Assembly: GCA_016933355.1 (NCBI GenBank)
Contig: JAFGBC010000106.1
Location: 1 to 8,466 of the forward strand
Source: Candidatus Aminicenantota bacterium
GTDB taxonomy: Bacteria > Acidobacteriota > Aminicenantia > Aminicenantales > JAFGBC01
Reading direction: 5' to 3'
Length of the DNA stretch: 8,466 nucleotides
A program made the position numbers and the translations under genes. The notes below the pieces were generated by a model, which did not search any database, had not been told where the DNA came from, and worked only from the letters and a program-made list of their open reading frames with translations. How positions within the stretch are numbered: the first letter of the stretch is position 1; every line of letters begins with the position of its first letter. Positions 1-6,176 of the stretch are shown here, piece after piece.

Positions 1-2
1 CC

Positions 3-755
3 GCCCTGGACAAGAAGCCGGACGACGTCTTCACCGTCATCAACATCGCCAATTCCTACCTGGCCATGGGCCGGATCCCCGAAGCCGAAAAATTCGTCGT
101 CGATTACCTCGCGTCGGGCTTCTCCGACGCCCAGCTTTATTTTCTTCTCGGCAACCTGAATTTCATGAGGAAGAACTACGACGCCGCCGTCTCCTACCTC
201 AAACAGTGCCTGTCCCTCAACTCGGAATCGGCGTCGTCCCACAACCTCCTGGGCGCGATCTACACGGTCCGGGACGATTTCGACCCGGCCGGGCATCACC
301 TCGAGGCGGCCCGCCGCCTCAATCCCCGGTTGAGCACCGTGCACTACAACCTGGCTCTGCTTCACGAAAAACGGGGCGACCTCGCCGCGGCCCTGGCCGC
401 CTACCGGGAGGAGCTCGTCCACACGCCCAAACACTTCCGGTCGCTCTACAACCTAAGCCGCATCTACCGTCAAACGGGTGAGGAGGAGCTCGAGCTCGAG
501 ACGCTCCGCCGCTGCCTGGAGATCGACCCCGGCTTTCCCCTGACTTATTTCTACCTGGCCCGGATTTCCCTGAAACGCGGGCGGGACTACGAAGAGGCCG
601 TCGAGCTGGTCAAGAAGGGGATCGACCTCAAGCCCGAGCCGTCCGAGCTCCCGCTGGGCTATTTCCTCCTGGCCGACCTCTACAATCGCCTGGGGAACGC
701 CGCGCTCTCGGCCGAATACGCCCGGAAAGGGGAGGCCGCGAGCAGGGCGCACTGA
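3..755 (+). CDS. TPR-repeat protein, C-terminal part (5' end outside window)
   Basis: The reading frame is open from base 3, so the first in-frame ATG at 66 is almost certainly internal: the 21 residues before it (ALDKKPDD..., then INIANSYLA) are themselves TPR-like and continue the same repeat. About 250 residues are visible and consist of roughly seven tandem tetratricopeptide repeats. Typical cores are LYFLLGNLNFMRKNYDAAVSY, SHNLLGAIYTVRDDFDPAGH, VHYNLALLHEKRGDLAAALA and SLYNLSRIYRQTGEEELELE. No catalytic domain and no membrane helix is visible in this portion. TPR arrays form right-handed superhelices that bind peptides or proteins, so a scaffold or partner-binding role is expected. The enzyme or anchor, if any, would lie upstream of the window; TPR tails on sulfatase-like or glycosyltransferase proteins are one possibility I cannot test. 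The protein ends in a short charged tail. The next gene is convergent, 62 bp away, with a hairpin between them. Confidence 0.9.
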   Translation, partial: ALDKKPDDVFTVINIANSYLAMGRIPEAEKFVVDYLASGFSDAQLYFLLGNLNFMRKNYDAAVSYLKQCLSLNSESASSHNLLGAIYTVRDDFDPAGHHLEAARRLNPRLSTVHYNLALLHEKRGDLAAALAAYREELVHTPKHFRSLYNLSRIYRQTGEEELELETLRRCLEIDPGFPLTYFYLARISLKRGRDYEEAVELVKKGIDLKPEPSELPLGYFLLADLYNRLGNAALSAEYARKGEAASRAH

Positions 756-779
756 GGGCGGAAGACGCCGTTTCTTCGC

Positions 780-804
780 CGTCCGTCGAAACCAGCGACG
801 GACG
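780..804. terminator. Hairpin between convergent genes, possible bidirectional terminator
   Basis: CGTCCGTCG at 780-788 is perfectly complementary to CGACGGACG at 796-804, with a 7-nt loop (AAACCAG). It lies 24 nt past the stop of the TPR gene and 13 nt past the stop of the convergent gene, the place for a shared transcription stop. No run of T follows on either strand, so it does not fit a classical intrinsic terminator. It could equally act as an mRNA 3'-end stabiliser. Confidence 0.5.
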
Positions 805-817
805 CGGGCAACGGGAG

Positions 818-1780
818 CTATTTCTTCGCCAGCGATTCGATGAGCTCGCGGATCTCCCCGGCGTTGGAGATGTCGGGCGCGAGCGCGAGATATGTGCGGA
901 AATCCTTCAGGGCGTTTTCGACGTCGTTCGCCTTGAGCCGGAGACGGCCGAGCTGCAGCCAGGGGTCGGGCCAGTCGGGCTTGATGCGGGCGGCCAGCTC
1001 GAAATAGGCCAGGGCGTCCTCGCTCCTCCCGTTCGCGGCGTAGATCTCCCCGATGCCGTAAGGAAGGCCGGCAAATTGGGGATAGAGCGAGATCGCCCGC
1101 TCGAATTCGGCGCGGGCCGCCGCCGGGTCTCCCCGGCGAAGGGCGATTTCGCCGACGGCGGCGATCGTCTTGGCCGCCAGCGCGCTTCCGGCCAAACCGC
1201 GCTCGCCCTGCCCGACGGCGTCCAGCACCCGCCCGTAGGACGTCCGCGCGCCGTCATAGTCTCCCATCTCCTTGAGGCAGTTGCCGATGTTGAAGTGGAC
1301 CTGGAAGCGGCGGGGATGCTTCTCGAAGAATTTCCGGTAGACGGCCAGGGCCTCCTCGTAGCGCCCCGCCTCGAAGAGGCGGTTTCCCTCCTCGACGAGG
1401 TCGACGCCGGTGTCGGCCGCCGGGCCTTCGGTCGGCAGCGGCCTCAACACCGATTTGAACGGGATATTCCGGCCGGTTTGGCGGACGACGGTGTCCTCGA
1501 CCCGCATCCGGTAGCCCGCGAGGCTCAGGGTGATCCTCCAGACGCCGCTCCCGAGACCCAGGACGGCCCACTTGCCTTTGTCGTCGCTCGTCGCGACCCG
1601 GTTGATTCCGGTCTCGACGTGGAGGAGCGCCACGCGGACGCCGGCCAGCGGAAGGCCGGCCTCGTCCCGGACCTCGCCCGAGAGCCGGGCCGTCCCCATG
1701 CCCTCCTGGCCGCCCGCCGCGAACCCGGCCGCGGCGACGGCCAAGCAGGCCGTCGTCAGAATCGCCGCCGCGCGTCTCAT
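818..1780 (-). CDS. Secreted protein with carboxypeptidase-regulatory-like domain and TPRs
   Basis: This 320-residue protein has three visible parts. Residues 1-22 form a signal peptide (MRRAAAI start, then an Ala/Val-rich core), probably cut near FAAGGQ; Cys12 lies inside the core and does not fit a lipobox. Residues 30-115 look like a carboxypeptidase regulatory-like (CarboxypepD_reg/CNA-B type) beta-sandwich, with the hallmark pattern SGEVRDEAGLPLAGVRVAL, then T-x-D-DKGKW-x-V-L-GL, then GVWRITLSLAGYR. Residues 125-300 hold about four TPR units, for example GNRLFEAGRYEEALAVYRKF and VHFNIGNCLKEMGDYDGART. The combination suggests an exported (periplasmic or surface) protein-interaction module; no enzyme motif is visible. 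The upstream sequence has no Shine-Dalgarno site. The best -10 box is only 9 nt before the ATG, so the transcript is probably almost leaderless. Domain assignment is firm; the biological role is unknown. Confidence 0.9.
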   Translation of the reverse strand: MRRAAAILTTACLAVAAAGFAAGGQEGMGTARLSGEVRDEAGLPLAGVRVALLHVETGINRVATSDDKGKWAVLGLGSGVWRITLSLAGYRMRVEDTVVRQTGRNIPFKSVLRPLPTEGPAADTGVDLVEEGNRLFEAGRYEEALAVYRKFFEKHPRRFQVHFNIGNCLKEMGDYDGARTSYGRVLDAVGQGERGLAGSALAAKTIAAVGEIALRRGDPAAARAEFERAISLYPQFAGLPYGIGEIYAANGRSEDALAYFELAARIKPDWPDPWLQLGRLRLKANDVENALKDFRTYLALAPDISNAGEIRELIESLAKK

Positions 1781-1789
1781 CAGACGTCT

Positions 1790-1818
1790 AGTCTACGCCT
1801 CGAGCCCCGGCCTGGCAA
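1790..1818 (-). promoter_or_regulatory. Sigma70-type promoter of the CarboxypepD/TPR gene
   Basis: On the minus strand, TTGCCA (1818-1813) and TAGACT (1795-1790) are separated by exactly 17 bp. The -10 box ends 9 nt before the ATG at 1780, which predicts a transcript start near 1783 and a 5' leader of only a few nucleotides. The assignment is by pattern match only. Confidence 0.55.
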
Positions 1819-1836
1819 GAGGCGGCGGCCTTGCCA
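1813..1836. repeat. Dyad TGGCAAG-N10-CTTGCCA containing both divergent -35 boxes
   Basis: TGGCAAG at 1813-1819 is the exact reverse complement of CTTGCCA at 1830-1836. The inner hexamer of each arm is the -35 box of one of the two divergent promoters. The symmetry may simply reflect two identical -35 boxes back to back, or it may be an operator for a dimeric regulator controlling both genes. Confidence 0.45.
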
Positions 1837-1859
1837 AGAGCGCCGCGTTTCTATACACT
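1831..1859 (+). promoter_or_regulatory. Sigma70-type promoter of the EndoQ-like gene
   Basis: TTGCCA (1831-1836) and TACACT (1854-1859) are 17 bp apart; an alternative -10, TATACA (1852-1857), would give a 15-bp spacer. The expected start is near 1866, about 8 nt before the ATG at 1874, and no Shine-Dalgarno site lies in that short leader. Confidence 0.5.
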
Positions 1860-1873
1860 GGGCCCTCCGTCCC

Positions 1874-3169
1874 ATGAGATACCTGGCCGACCTCCACATC
1901 CATTCGAAGTTCTCGCGCGCGACCTCGCGCGACATGACGCTCGACCATCTCGCCTGCTGGGCGGCCGCCAAGGGTCTCCAGCTCCTGGCGACCGGCGACT
2001 TCACCCACCCCGAATGGCTGTTCCTGATGAAGGCCAAGCTCGAGCCGGACGGGAACGGCTTCTTCCGCCTCCGGAGCTTGACGCCGCCCGAAGACTCCCG
2101 GCTCCGGCCGTTCGCCGCGGCCGCCCCCGCCGTCCGCTTCCTGCTCTCGACCGAGATCAGCTTCATCTATTCCAAGCAAGGCAAGGTCCGCAAGATCCAC
2201 CTCCTCCTCTTCGCGCCCGACCTCGAGGCCGTCGACAAGATCAACGCCCGGCTGGGGGCCGTCGGCAACCTCCGCTCGGACGGCCGGCCCATCCTGGGCA
2301 TGGACGTCAAGCTCTTCGTCAAGATCGTCGCCGACGTCTGTCCTTCGGCCGTCGTCGTCCCCTGCCACATCTGGACGCCTTGGTTCTCGCTGTTCGGCGC
2401 CAACTCGGGCTTCGACGCGATCGAGGACTGTTTCGAGGAGATGACGCCGCGCCTGTTCGCCGTCGAGACCGGCCTGTCCTCGGACCCGGCCATGAACTGG
2501 CGGCTGTCCGCCCTCGACCGCTTCGCCCTCATCTCCAACTCCGACGCCCACTCGCCGTCGCGGATCGGGCGCGAGGCGAACCTCTTCGACACGGACTTCA
2601 GCTACAAAGGCTTGGTCGACGCCCTCCGCAGCAAGGACCCGGCCAAGTTCCTGTCCACGATCGAGTTCTTCCCCGAGGAGGGCAAGTACCATTTCGACGG
2701 CCACCGCAAGTGCGGCGTCGTCCTCTCGCCCCGCGAGTCGATCCAGTGCCGCAACCTCTGCCCGCGCTGCGGCAAGAAGCTGACGATCGGCGTCGCCCAT
2801 CGCGTCGAGGAGCTCGCCGACCGCGAGGAAGGGGTCCGGCCGCCCGGCCGCGTTCCCTACCGGAACCTCATCCCCCTCAACGAGATCGTCGCCGAGGCCG
2901 TGGGCAAGACCGCCGATTGCCGGAGCGTCTGGGACGCCACCTTCCGGTTCCTGCACGAGTTCGGGAACGAGCTGCGCGTCCTGACCGAGGTCCCGGTCGA
3001 GGAGCTGCGCCGCCTCCAGCCGGAGGAGGTCGCGACCGGGATCGAACGGATGAGGCGCGGCCGGGTCCGGATCGAGCCCGGCCACGACGGCGAGTACGGC
3101 CGCATCCGGCTCTTCGGCGATGAAGCCGCCGGAGACGGGACCTGCGACGGCCAGCTCCGCCTGTTCTGA
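1874..3169 (+). CDS. Endonuclease Q-like PHP phosphoesterase with zinc ribbon
   Basis: The frame is open far upstream, but that part is antisense to the previous gene. The ATG at 1874 gives a 431-residue protein beginning MRYLADLHIHS, exactly at the PHP fold. PHP metal ligands are visible: D6-H8-H10 (DLHIHS), D42/H45 (GDFTH), E94 (STEIS), H109 (KIHLL), H165 (CHIWTPW), E198 (VETG) and D224/H226 (SNSDAHSP). A four-cysteine zinc site follows: C280, C292, C296, C299 (QCRNLCPRCGKK). This layout matches the PHP/Zn-ribbon family COG1379, which includes archaeal and bacterial endonuclease Q, an enzyme that nicks DNA 5' of deaminated bases (uracil, hypoxanthine, xanthine). The last five residues, QLRLF, match the bacterial sliding-clamp-binding consensus. 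The leader is short with no Shine-Dalgarno site. A nuclease gene (BFN) lies 77 bp downstream on the same strand. Family membership is secure; EndoQ activity is inferred from homology. Confidence 0.9.
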   Translation: MRYLADLHIHSKFSRATSRDMTLDHLACWAAAKGLQLLATGDFTHPEWLFLMKAKLEPDGNGFFRLRSLTPPEDSRLRPFAAAAPAVRFLLSTEISFIYSKQGKVRKIHLLLFAPDLEAVDKINARLGAVGNLRSDGRPILGMDVKLFVKIVADVCPSAVVVPCHIWTPWFSLFGANSGFDAIEDCFEEMTPRLFAVETGLSSDPAMNWRLSALDRFALISNSDAHSPSRIGREANLFDTDFSYKGLVDALRSKDPAKFLSTIEFFPEEGKYHFDGHRKCGVVLSPRESIQCRNLCPRCGKKLTIGVAHRVEELADREEGVRPPGRVPYRNLIPLNEIVAEAVGKTADCRSVWDATFRFLHEFGNELRVLTEVPVEELRRLQPEEVATGIERMRRGRVRIEPGHDGEYGRIRLFGDEAAGDGTCDGQLRLF

Positions 3170-3188
3170 CGAGCGTTCCGCCCGCGAT

Positions 3189-3217
3189 TTGACAACCCCC
3201 GGGGCAGGCCCTATATT
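3189..3217 (+). promoter_or_regulatory. Near-consensus sigma70 promoter of the BFN gene
   Basis: TTGACA (3189-3194) is a perfect -35 box, and TATATT (3212-3217), one mismatch from consensus, lies 17 bp downstream. The expected start near 3224 leaves a leader of about 23 nt that carries the ribosome-binding site. A strong separate promoter argues that this gene is not dependent on the upstream EndoQ-like gene for expression. Confidence 0.75.
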
Positions 3218-3232
3218 AGACTCAGCCCGGTC

Positions 3233-3238
3233 AAGGAG
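3233..3238 (+). promoter_or_regulatory. Shine-Dalgarno site AAGGAG for the BFN gene
   Basis: AAGGAG lies 8 nt before the ATG at 3247 and decides that start. It is the only clear Shine-Dalgarno site in front of the visible gene starts in this window. Confidence 0.8.
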
Positions 3239-3246
3239 CGCGGCCG

Positions 3247-3732
3247 ATGGAAATCGAGATGAAGATCAAGGGTTTGGTCGTGGACCCCGTTTCCAAGATG
3301 CCCATCATCGTCCTCGAGGACCCGAGCGGCGAGCGGATCCTCCCGATCTGGATCGGCGTCTTCGAGGCCAACGCGATCGCCCTGACCATCGAGAACATCC
3401 CCACGCCGCGGCCGATGACTCACGACCTGATGAAGAACTTCCTGAACCGGCTCGAGATCGCCCTGGAGAAGATCGTCGTCACCGACGTCCGCAACAACAC
3501 CTTCTACGCCCTCCTCCACTGCCGCCACGGAGACGCGCCGCTCCTCCTCGACTCCCGCCCGTCCGACGCCATCGCCCTCGCCCTGCGCATGAAGTCCCCG
3601 ATCTTCGTCGAGGAAGGCGTCGTCGAGAAGGCCCAGAGCCTCAAGCTCGACGACAACCTCGAGAACTCGGAGCGTCTCAAGAAGTGGCTCGAAGGCCTCA
3701 AGCTCGAGGACTTCGGCAAGTATAAGATGTAG
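3247..3732 (+). CDS. Bifunctional nuclease family protein (BFN/DUF151)
   Basis: This 161-residue protein matches the BFN (DUF151) family over its whole length. Visible family motifs are LPIWIG (32-37), EANAIAL (40-46), RPMTHDLM (55-62) and the highly conserved DSRPSDAIALALR (102-114). A charged tail ends in EDFGKYKM, which I recall as usual for bacterial members. Members from plants have been reported to cleave both DNA and RNA, hence the name; the role in bacteria is poorly defined and no classical nuclease active site is obvious here. There is no signal peptide or membrane helix, so it should be cytosolic. It has its own promoter and an ideal Shine-Dalgarno site, and converges on the lptFG fusion gene, with a 28-bp gap and a small hairpin between stops. 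Family call is confident; catalytic activity is from family knowledge only. Confidence 0.93.
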   Translation: MEIEMKIKGLVVDPVSKMPIIVLEDPSGERILPIWIGVFEANAIALTIENIPTPRPMTHDLMKNFLNRLEIALEKIVVTDVRNNTFYALLHCRHGDAPLLLDSRPSDAIALALRMKSPIFVEEGVVEKAQSLKLDDNLENSERLKKWLEGLKLEDFGKYKM

Positions 3733-3748
3733 GCCCGCCGGCGGCGCC

Positions 3749-3762
3749 GAGGGTTCGCCCTC
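3749..3762. terminator. Hairpin with TTCG loop at the BFN/lptFG convergence
   Basis: GAGGG (3749-3753) pairs with CCCTC (3758-3762) across a TTCG tetraloop, an unusually stable loop type when read on the plus strand. It starts 17 nt after the BFN stop and overlaps the stop codon of the minus-strand gene. A second perfect stem, CCTCAG (3759-3764) with CTGAGG (3768-3773), shares bases with it, so only one can form at a time. There is no T run, so termination is plausible but unproven. Confidence 0.4.
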
Positions 3763-6160
3763 AGGTTCTGAGGCGGAAGAGCAGGTAGAGGCCCGCCAGG
3801 CCGAAGAGCAGGTTCGGACCCCAGGCCGCCAGGAAGGCGGGCAGGATGGCGACGTAACCCAGGCTCTTGAAGACGCCGATCGCCCCCCAGAAGACCATGG
3901 CGATCACGATGCTCGTCCCGATCCCGACCAGCGTCCCGCGCTTGCCCATCGTGAAGGCGAAGGGAAGCCCGAGCAGCGTCATGACGACCGCCACGAAGGG
4001 GAAGGCCATCTTGGCGGCCAGATCGACCTTGAAGCGGCCGGCTTCGTAGTCGAGGTCGGCGATGTCCCGGACGTAGGCGCGGAGCTCCCCGGCGTTCATC
4101 TGGGCCGGATCCTTCCATTCTTTCAGGAAGAAGGCCCGGTCCTCGACGCCGGGCAGGACCGCCTCGCGGCTCTCGTCGTAGCCGACCTGTTGCTCGCCCT
4201 CGAAATCCCTCCGCCAGGCCTCGGTCAAGAAGAGATCGCTCCCCTTGAGGACGGCCGTCTCGGCGCTGAAGCGCCGGGTGATCGACCAGCGCTCGAGGTC
4301 GAGGTCGAAGATGGACAGCCCCCGGAAGGCGGCCGAGCGGGGGTCGAAGAGGGCGTAATGATAGATCCGGTTCTTGCCGCGGCCCAGGAGCCAGCGCCGG
4401 CTGAGCGACCCCCCGCTCTGGACCGGCGCGTCGGTGATCCGGTTCCAGGTCTCCTCGGCTTTCCGGTTGGCCGAGGGCAGGAGGCGCTCCTGGACATAGA
4501 GGGAGCCGACGCCGAGCAGGCCGGCCAGGACGACGACGGGGACGACCATGCGGTAGACGCTGATGCCGCAGGCCTTCATGGCCGTGACCTCGTTGAACTT
4601 GGTCAGGAATCCGATCGTCAGCAGCGCGGTCGTCAGCGCGGCGATCGGCAGGACGAAGGTCATGAACTCGGGCGTCTTGTAGAGCAGGAATCGGAAAAGG
4701 AGCCCGAGGGGCTTCCCGTTCTCGTAGACCTTGTCGATCCGCTCGAAGAAGGCGACGATGAACGAGATGAGGAGGAGGCTCAGGACGACGAGGACCAGGA
4801 TGCCGGCGTATTTGCGGATGATGTAGCGGTCGAGAATGATGGGGAAGACGAGGCGCCGTCGCCGCCGCCGGCTCCGCGCCGCCGCCGCGGACGGCGCCCG
4901 GTCCTGATCCTCCGCCGTCGCCCGGAGCCGCGGCCCCGGCCCGCGCGGCAACAGACGCCGCTCGCGGAGGGCCAGGACGAAGAGGACGGCGGCCGCCAGG
5001 GCGATCAGGATGTTCGGCCCCCACATGCCCAGGACGGCGGAGATGCGGCCGTCCATGGCCAGCTTCTCGCCGGCCGTGATCAGGATGTAATAGACGAGGA
5101 TGACGCCCAGGCTGATCGTGAAGCCCGAGCTCCGGCCGCCCTTCCGTGTCGAGACCCCGAGGGGCAGCCCCAGGAAGCAGAAGATGAGGCAGGCGACGGG
5201 CAGGGCGAATTTCTTGTGAATCTCGACGAGATGGGCGCGGGCCTCCCGCATCCGGTAGGCGGTCCGCGCCGCGAGCTCGCGGGAGGCTTCACCGCTCCGG
5301 GCGGCGGCCCCGGCCGCCGGCCGGACGGCCGGCTCGGCGCCCGGGCCGGCCAGATCCCGGCGGATGACGCGGAGCTCCTCGAGGAGCTCCCCGATGTCCT
5401 TTTCGCGGACCCGCTTCGGCCCGGCGAACGACCCGAACAGGTTTTCGACGTCGATCTCGTCCTCCCAGCGCTCGAAGGCGGTCAGGCTGTACTTCTCGGG
5501 CGCGGCCGGGTTGAAGGCATGGACGGTGCCCGCGAAGAGTTCGAGCGTCGCCCGCTTCGTCTCGGGGTAGAAGTGGAGCCGGCCCCGCCGGGCCAGGATG
5601 ATCTTGGGCTCCTCGGGGACGGCGCTCGACTGGACGAAGATGCGCTCCCAGTCTTTGCCGGGCGAGATGTTCTGGACGAAGAGGACCATGCGCGGGAAGC
5701 GCTCGTTGAACTCGCGCGGGTTGATGTTGACCTGGACCTTGGACAGGACCCGGCCGGTCAAGGTCTGGATCCACTTGTAGTTGGCCCGGGGCGCCAAGTA
5801 GAGAGTCAAGACCGAGGTCAGGAGCCAGCCGGCCGCCGCGAACAGGAGGAGGGGCCGCAGGAGCCGGAGGAAGCTGATGCCGAGCTCCTTGAAGGCCGTG
5901 ATCTCGTGGTCGGTCGACAGCCGGCTCAGCCCGGCCAGGACGCCCATCAGGACGGCCATGGGCAGGGTGAAGGCCAGGATCGATGGGATGAGGTAGGCCA
6001 GGATCTCGACCACCGTCCGGAAGCCGACGCCGTGGCTGATGAACATCTCGGCCAGGAGGAGGATCTGGTTCATGAGCAGGACGAAGGTGTAGACGAGAAG
6101 GCCCAGGCCGAAGGGCGGAAGGACCTCCTGGAGGACGTAGCGGTCGAAGAGCTTGAGCAT
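3761..6160 (-). CDS. Fused LptF-LptG lipopolysaccharide export permease
   Basis: The product (799 residues from the ATG at 6160) contains two full YjgP/YjgQ-type permeases. LptF and LptG are normally two proteins of about 360 residues that pair in the inner membrane with the ATPase LptB and pass lipopolysaccharide to LptC/LptA. Module 1 has helices near 15-36, 49-75, 100-122, 316-336, 346-366 and 378-398, with a periplasmic domain between the third and fourth. Module 2 repeats the plan near 450-472, 495-518, 537-556, 713-735, 744-764 and 770-795. Matching motifs prove the duplication: DRYVL/DRYII (6, 444), HEITAFKELGIS/NEVTAMKACGIS (85, 523; the likely LptB-coupling helix), FALPVACLIFCFLGLPLG/MAFPFVAVVMTLLGLPFA (318, 718) and WGPNILI/WGPNLLF (380, 780). 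Residues 399-440 are a basic linker. A GTG at 6169 would add three residues but lies in the -10 box, so I prefer the ATG at 6160. LptA, LptB and LptC are not in the window. Confidence 0.9.
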   Translation of the reverse strand: MLKLFDRYVLQEVLPPFGLGLLVYTFVLLMNQILLLAEMFISHGVGFRTVVEILAYLIPSILAFTLPMAVLMGVLAGLSRLSTDHEITAFKELGISFLRLLRPLLLFAAAGWLLTSVLTLYLAPRANYKWIQTLTGRVLSKVQVNINPREFNERFPRMVLFVQNISPGKDWERIFVQSSAVPEEPKIILARRGRLHFYPETKRATLELFAGTVHAFNPAAPEKYSLTAFERWEDEIDVENLFGSFAGPKRVREKDIGELLEELRVIRRDLAGPGAEPAVRPAAGAAARSGEASRELAARTAYRMREARAHLVEIHKKFALPVACLIFCFLGLPLGVSTRKGGRSSGFTISLGVILVYYILITAGEKLAMDGRISAVLGMWGPNILIALAAAVLFVLALRERRLLPRGPGPRLRATAEDQDRAPSAAAARSRRRRRRLVFPIILDRYIIRKYAGILVLVVLSLLLISFIVAFFERIDKVYENGKPLGLLFRFLLYKTPEFMTFVLPIAALTTALLTIGFLTKFNEVTAMKACGISVYRMVVPVVVLAGLLGVGSLYVQERLLPSANRKAEETWNRITDAPVQSGGSLSRRWLLGRGKNRIYHYALFDPRSAAFRGLSIFDLDLERWSITRRFSAETAVLKGSDLFLTEAWRRDFEGEQQVGYDESREAVLPGVEDRAFFLKEWKDPAQMNAGELRAYVRDIADLDYEAGRFKVDLAAKMAFPFVAVVMTLLGLPFAFTMGKRGTLVGIGTSIVIAMVFWGAIGVFKSLGYVAILPAFLAAWGPNLLFGLAGLYLLFRLRT

Positions 6161-6167
6161 CCGACCC

Positions 6168-6176
6168 ACTATAGCA
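6168..6176 (-). promoter_or_regulatory. Extended -10 promoter directly before lptFG
   Basis: On the minus strand the sequence TGCTATAGT (6176-6168) is an extended -10 element (TGn plus TATAGT). Only 7 nt (GGGTCGG) separate it from the ATG at 6160, which places the transcript start on or next to the A of the start codon. The -35 position 17 bp upstream (TTTTCC) is poor, in keeping with the extended -10 type. No Shine-Dalgarno site exists, so leaderless translation is likely. Confidence 0.6.

Noticed and set aside
771..830. Direct repeat TTTCTTCGCC at 771-780 and 821-830 flanking the hairpin between the first two genes
   Set aside because: Ten identical bases with no further similarity around them; one copy encodes the C-terminal Ala-Lys-Lys of the minus-strand gene. 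Chance or a tiny duplication; no target-site or att features accompany it.
818..1780. Possible lipoprotein signal in the CarboxypepD/TPR protein because of Cys12
   Set aside because: The residues before Cys12 (LTTA) do not fit the lipobox and the cysteine lies within the hydrophobic core, too early for lipoprotein processing.
1076..1873. Upstream in-frame extension of the EndoQ-like gene
   Set aside because: It runs antisense through the CarboxypepD/TPR gene and through its promoter region; the PHP fold starts exactly at the ATG at 1874.
1831..3123. Long second plus-strand frame (430 codons) and a matching 430-codon minus-strand frame (1793-3085) over the EndoQ-like gene
   Set aside because: Both are rich in Arg, Pro, Gly, Asp and Glu with no domain or motif, as expected for shadow frames of a GC-rich gene; the true frame carries clear PHP and zinc motifs.
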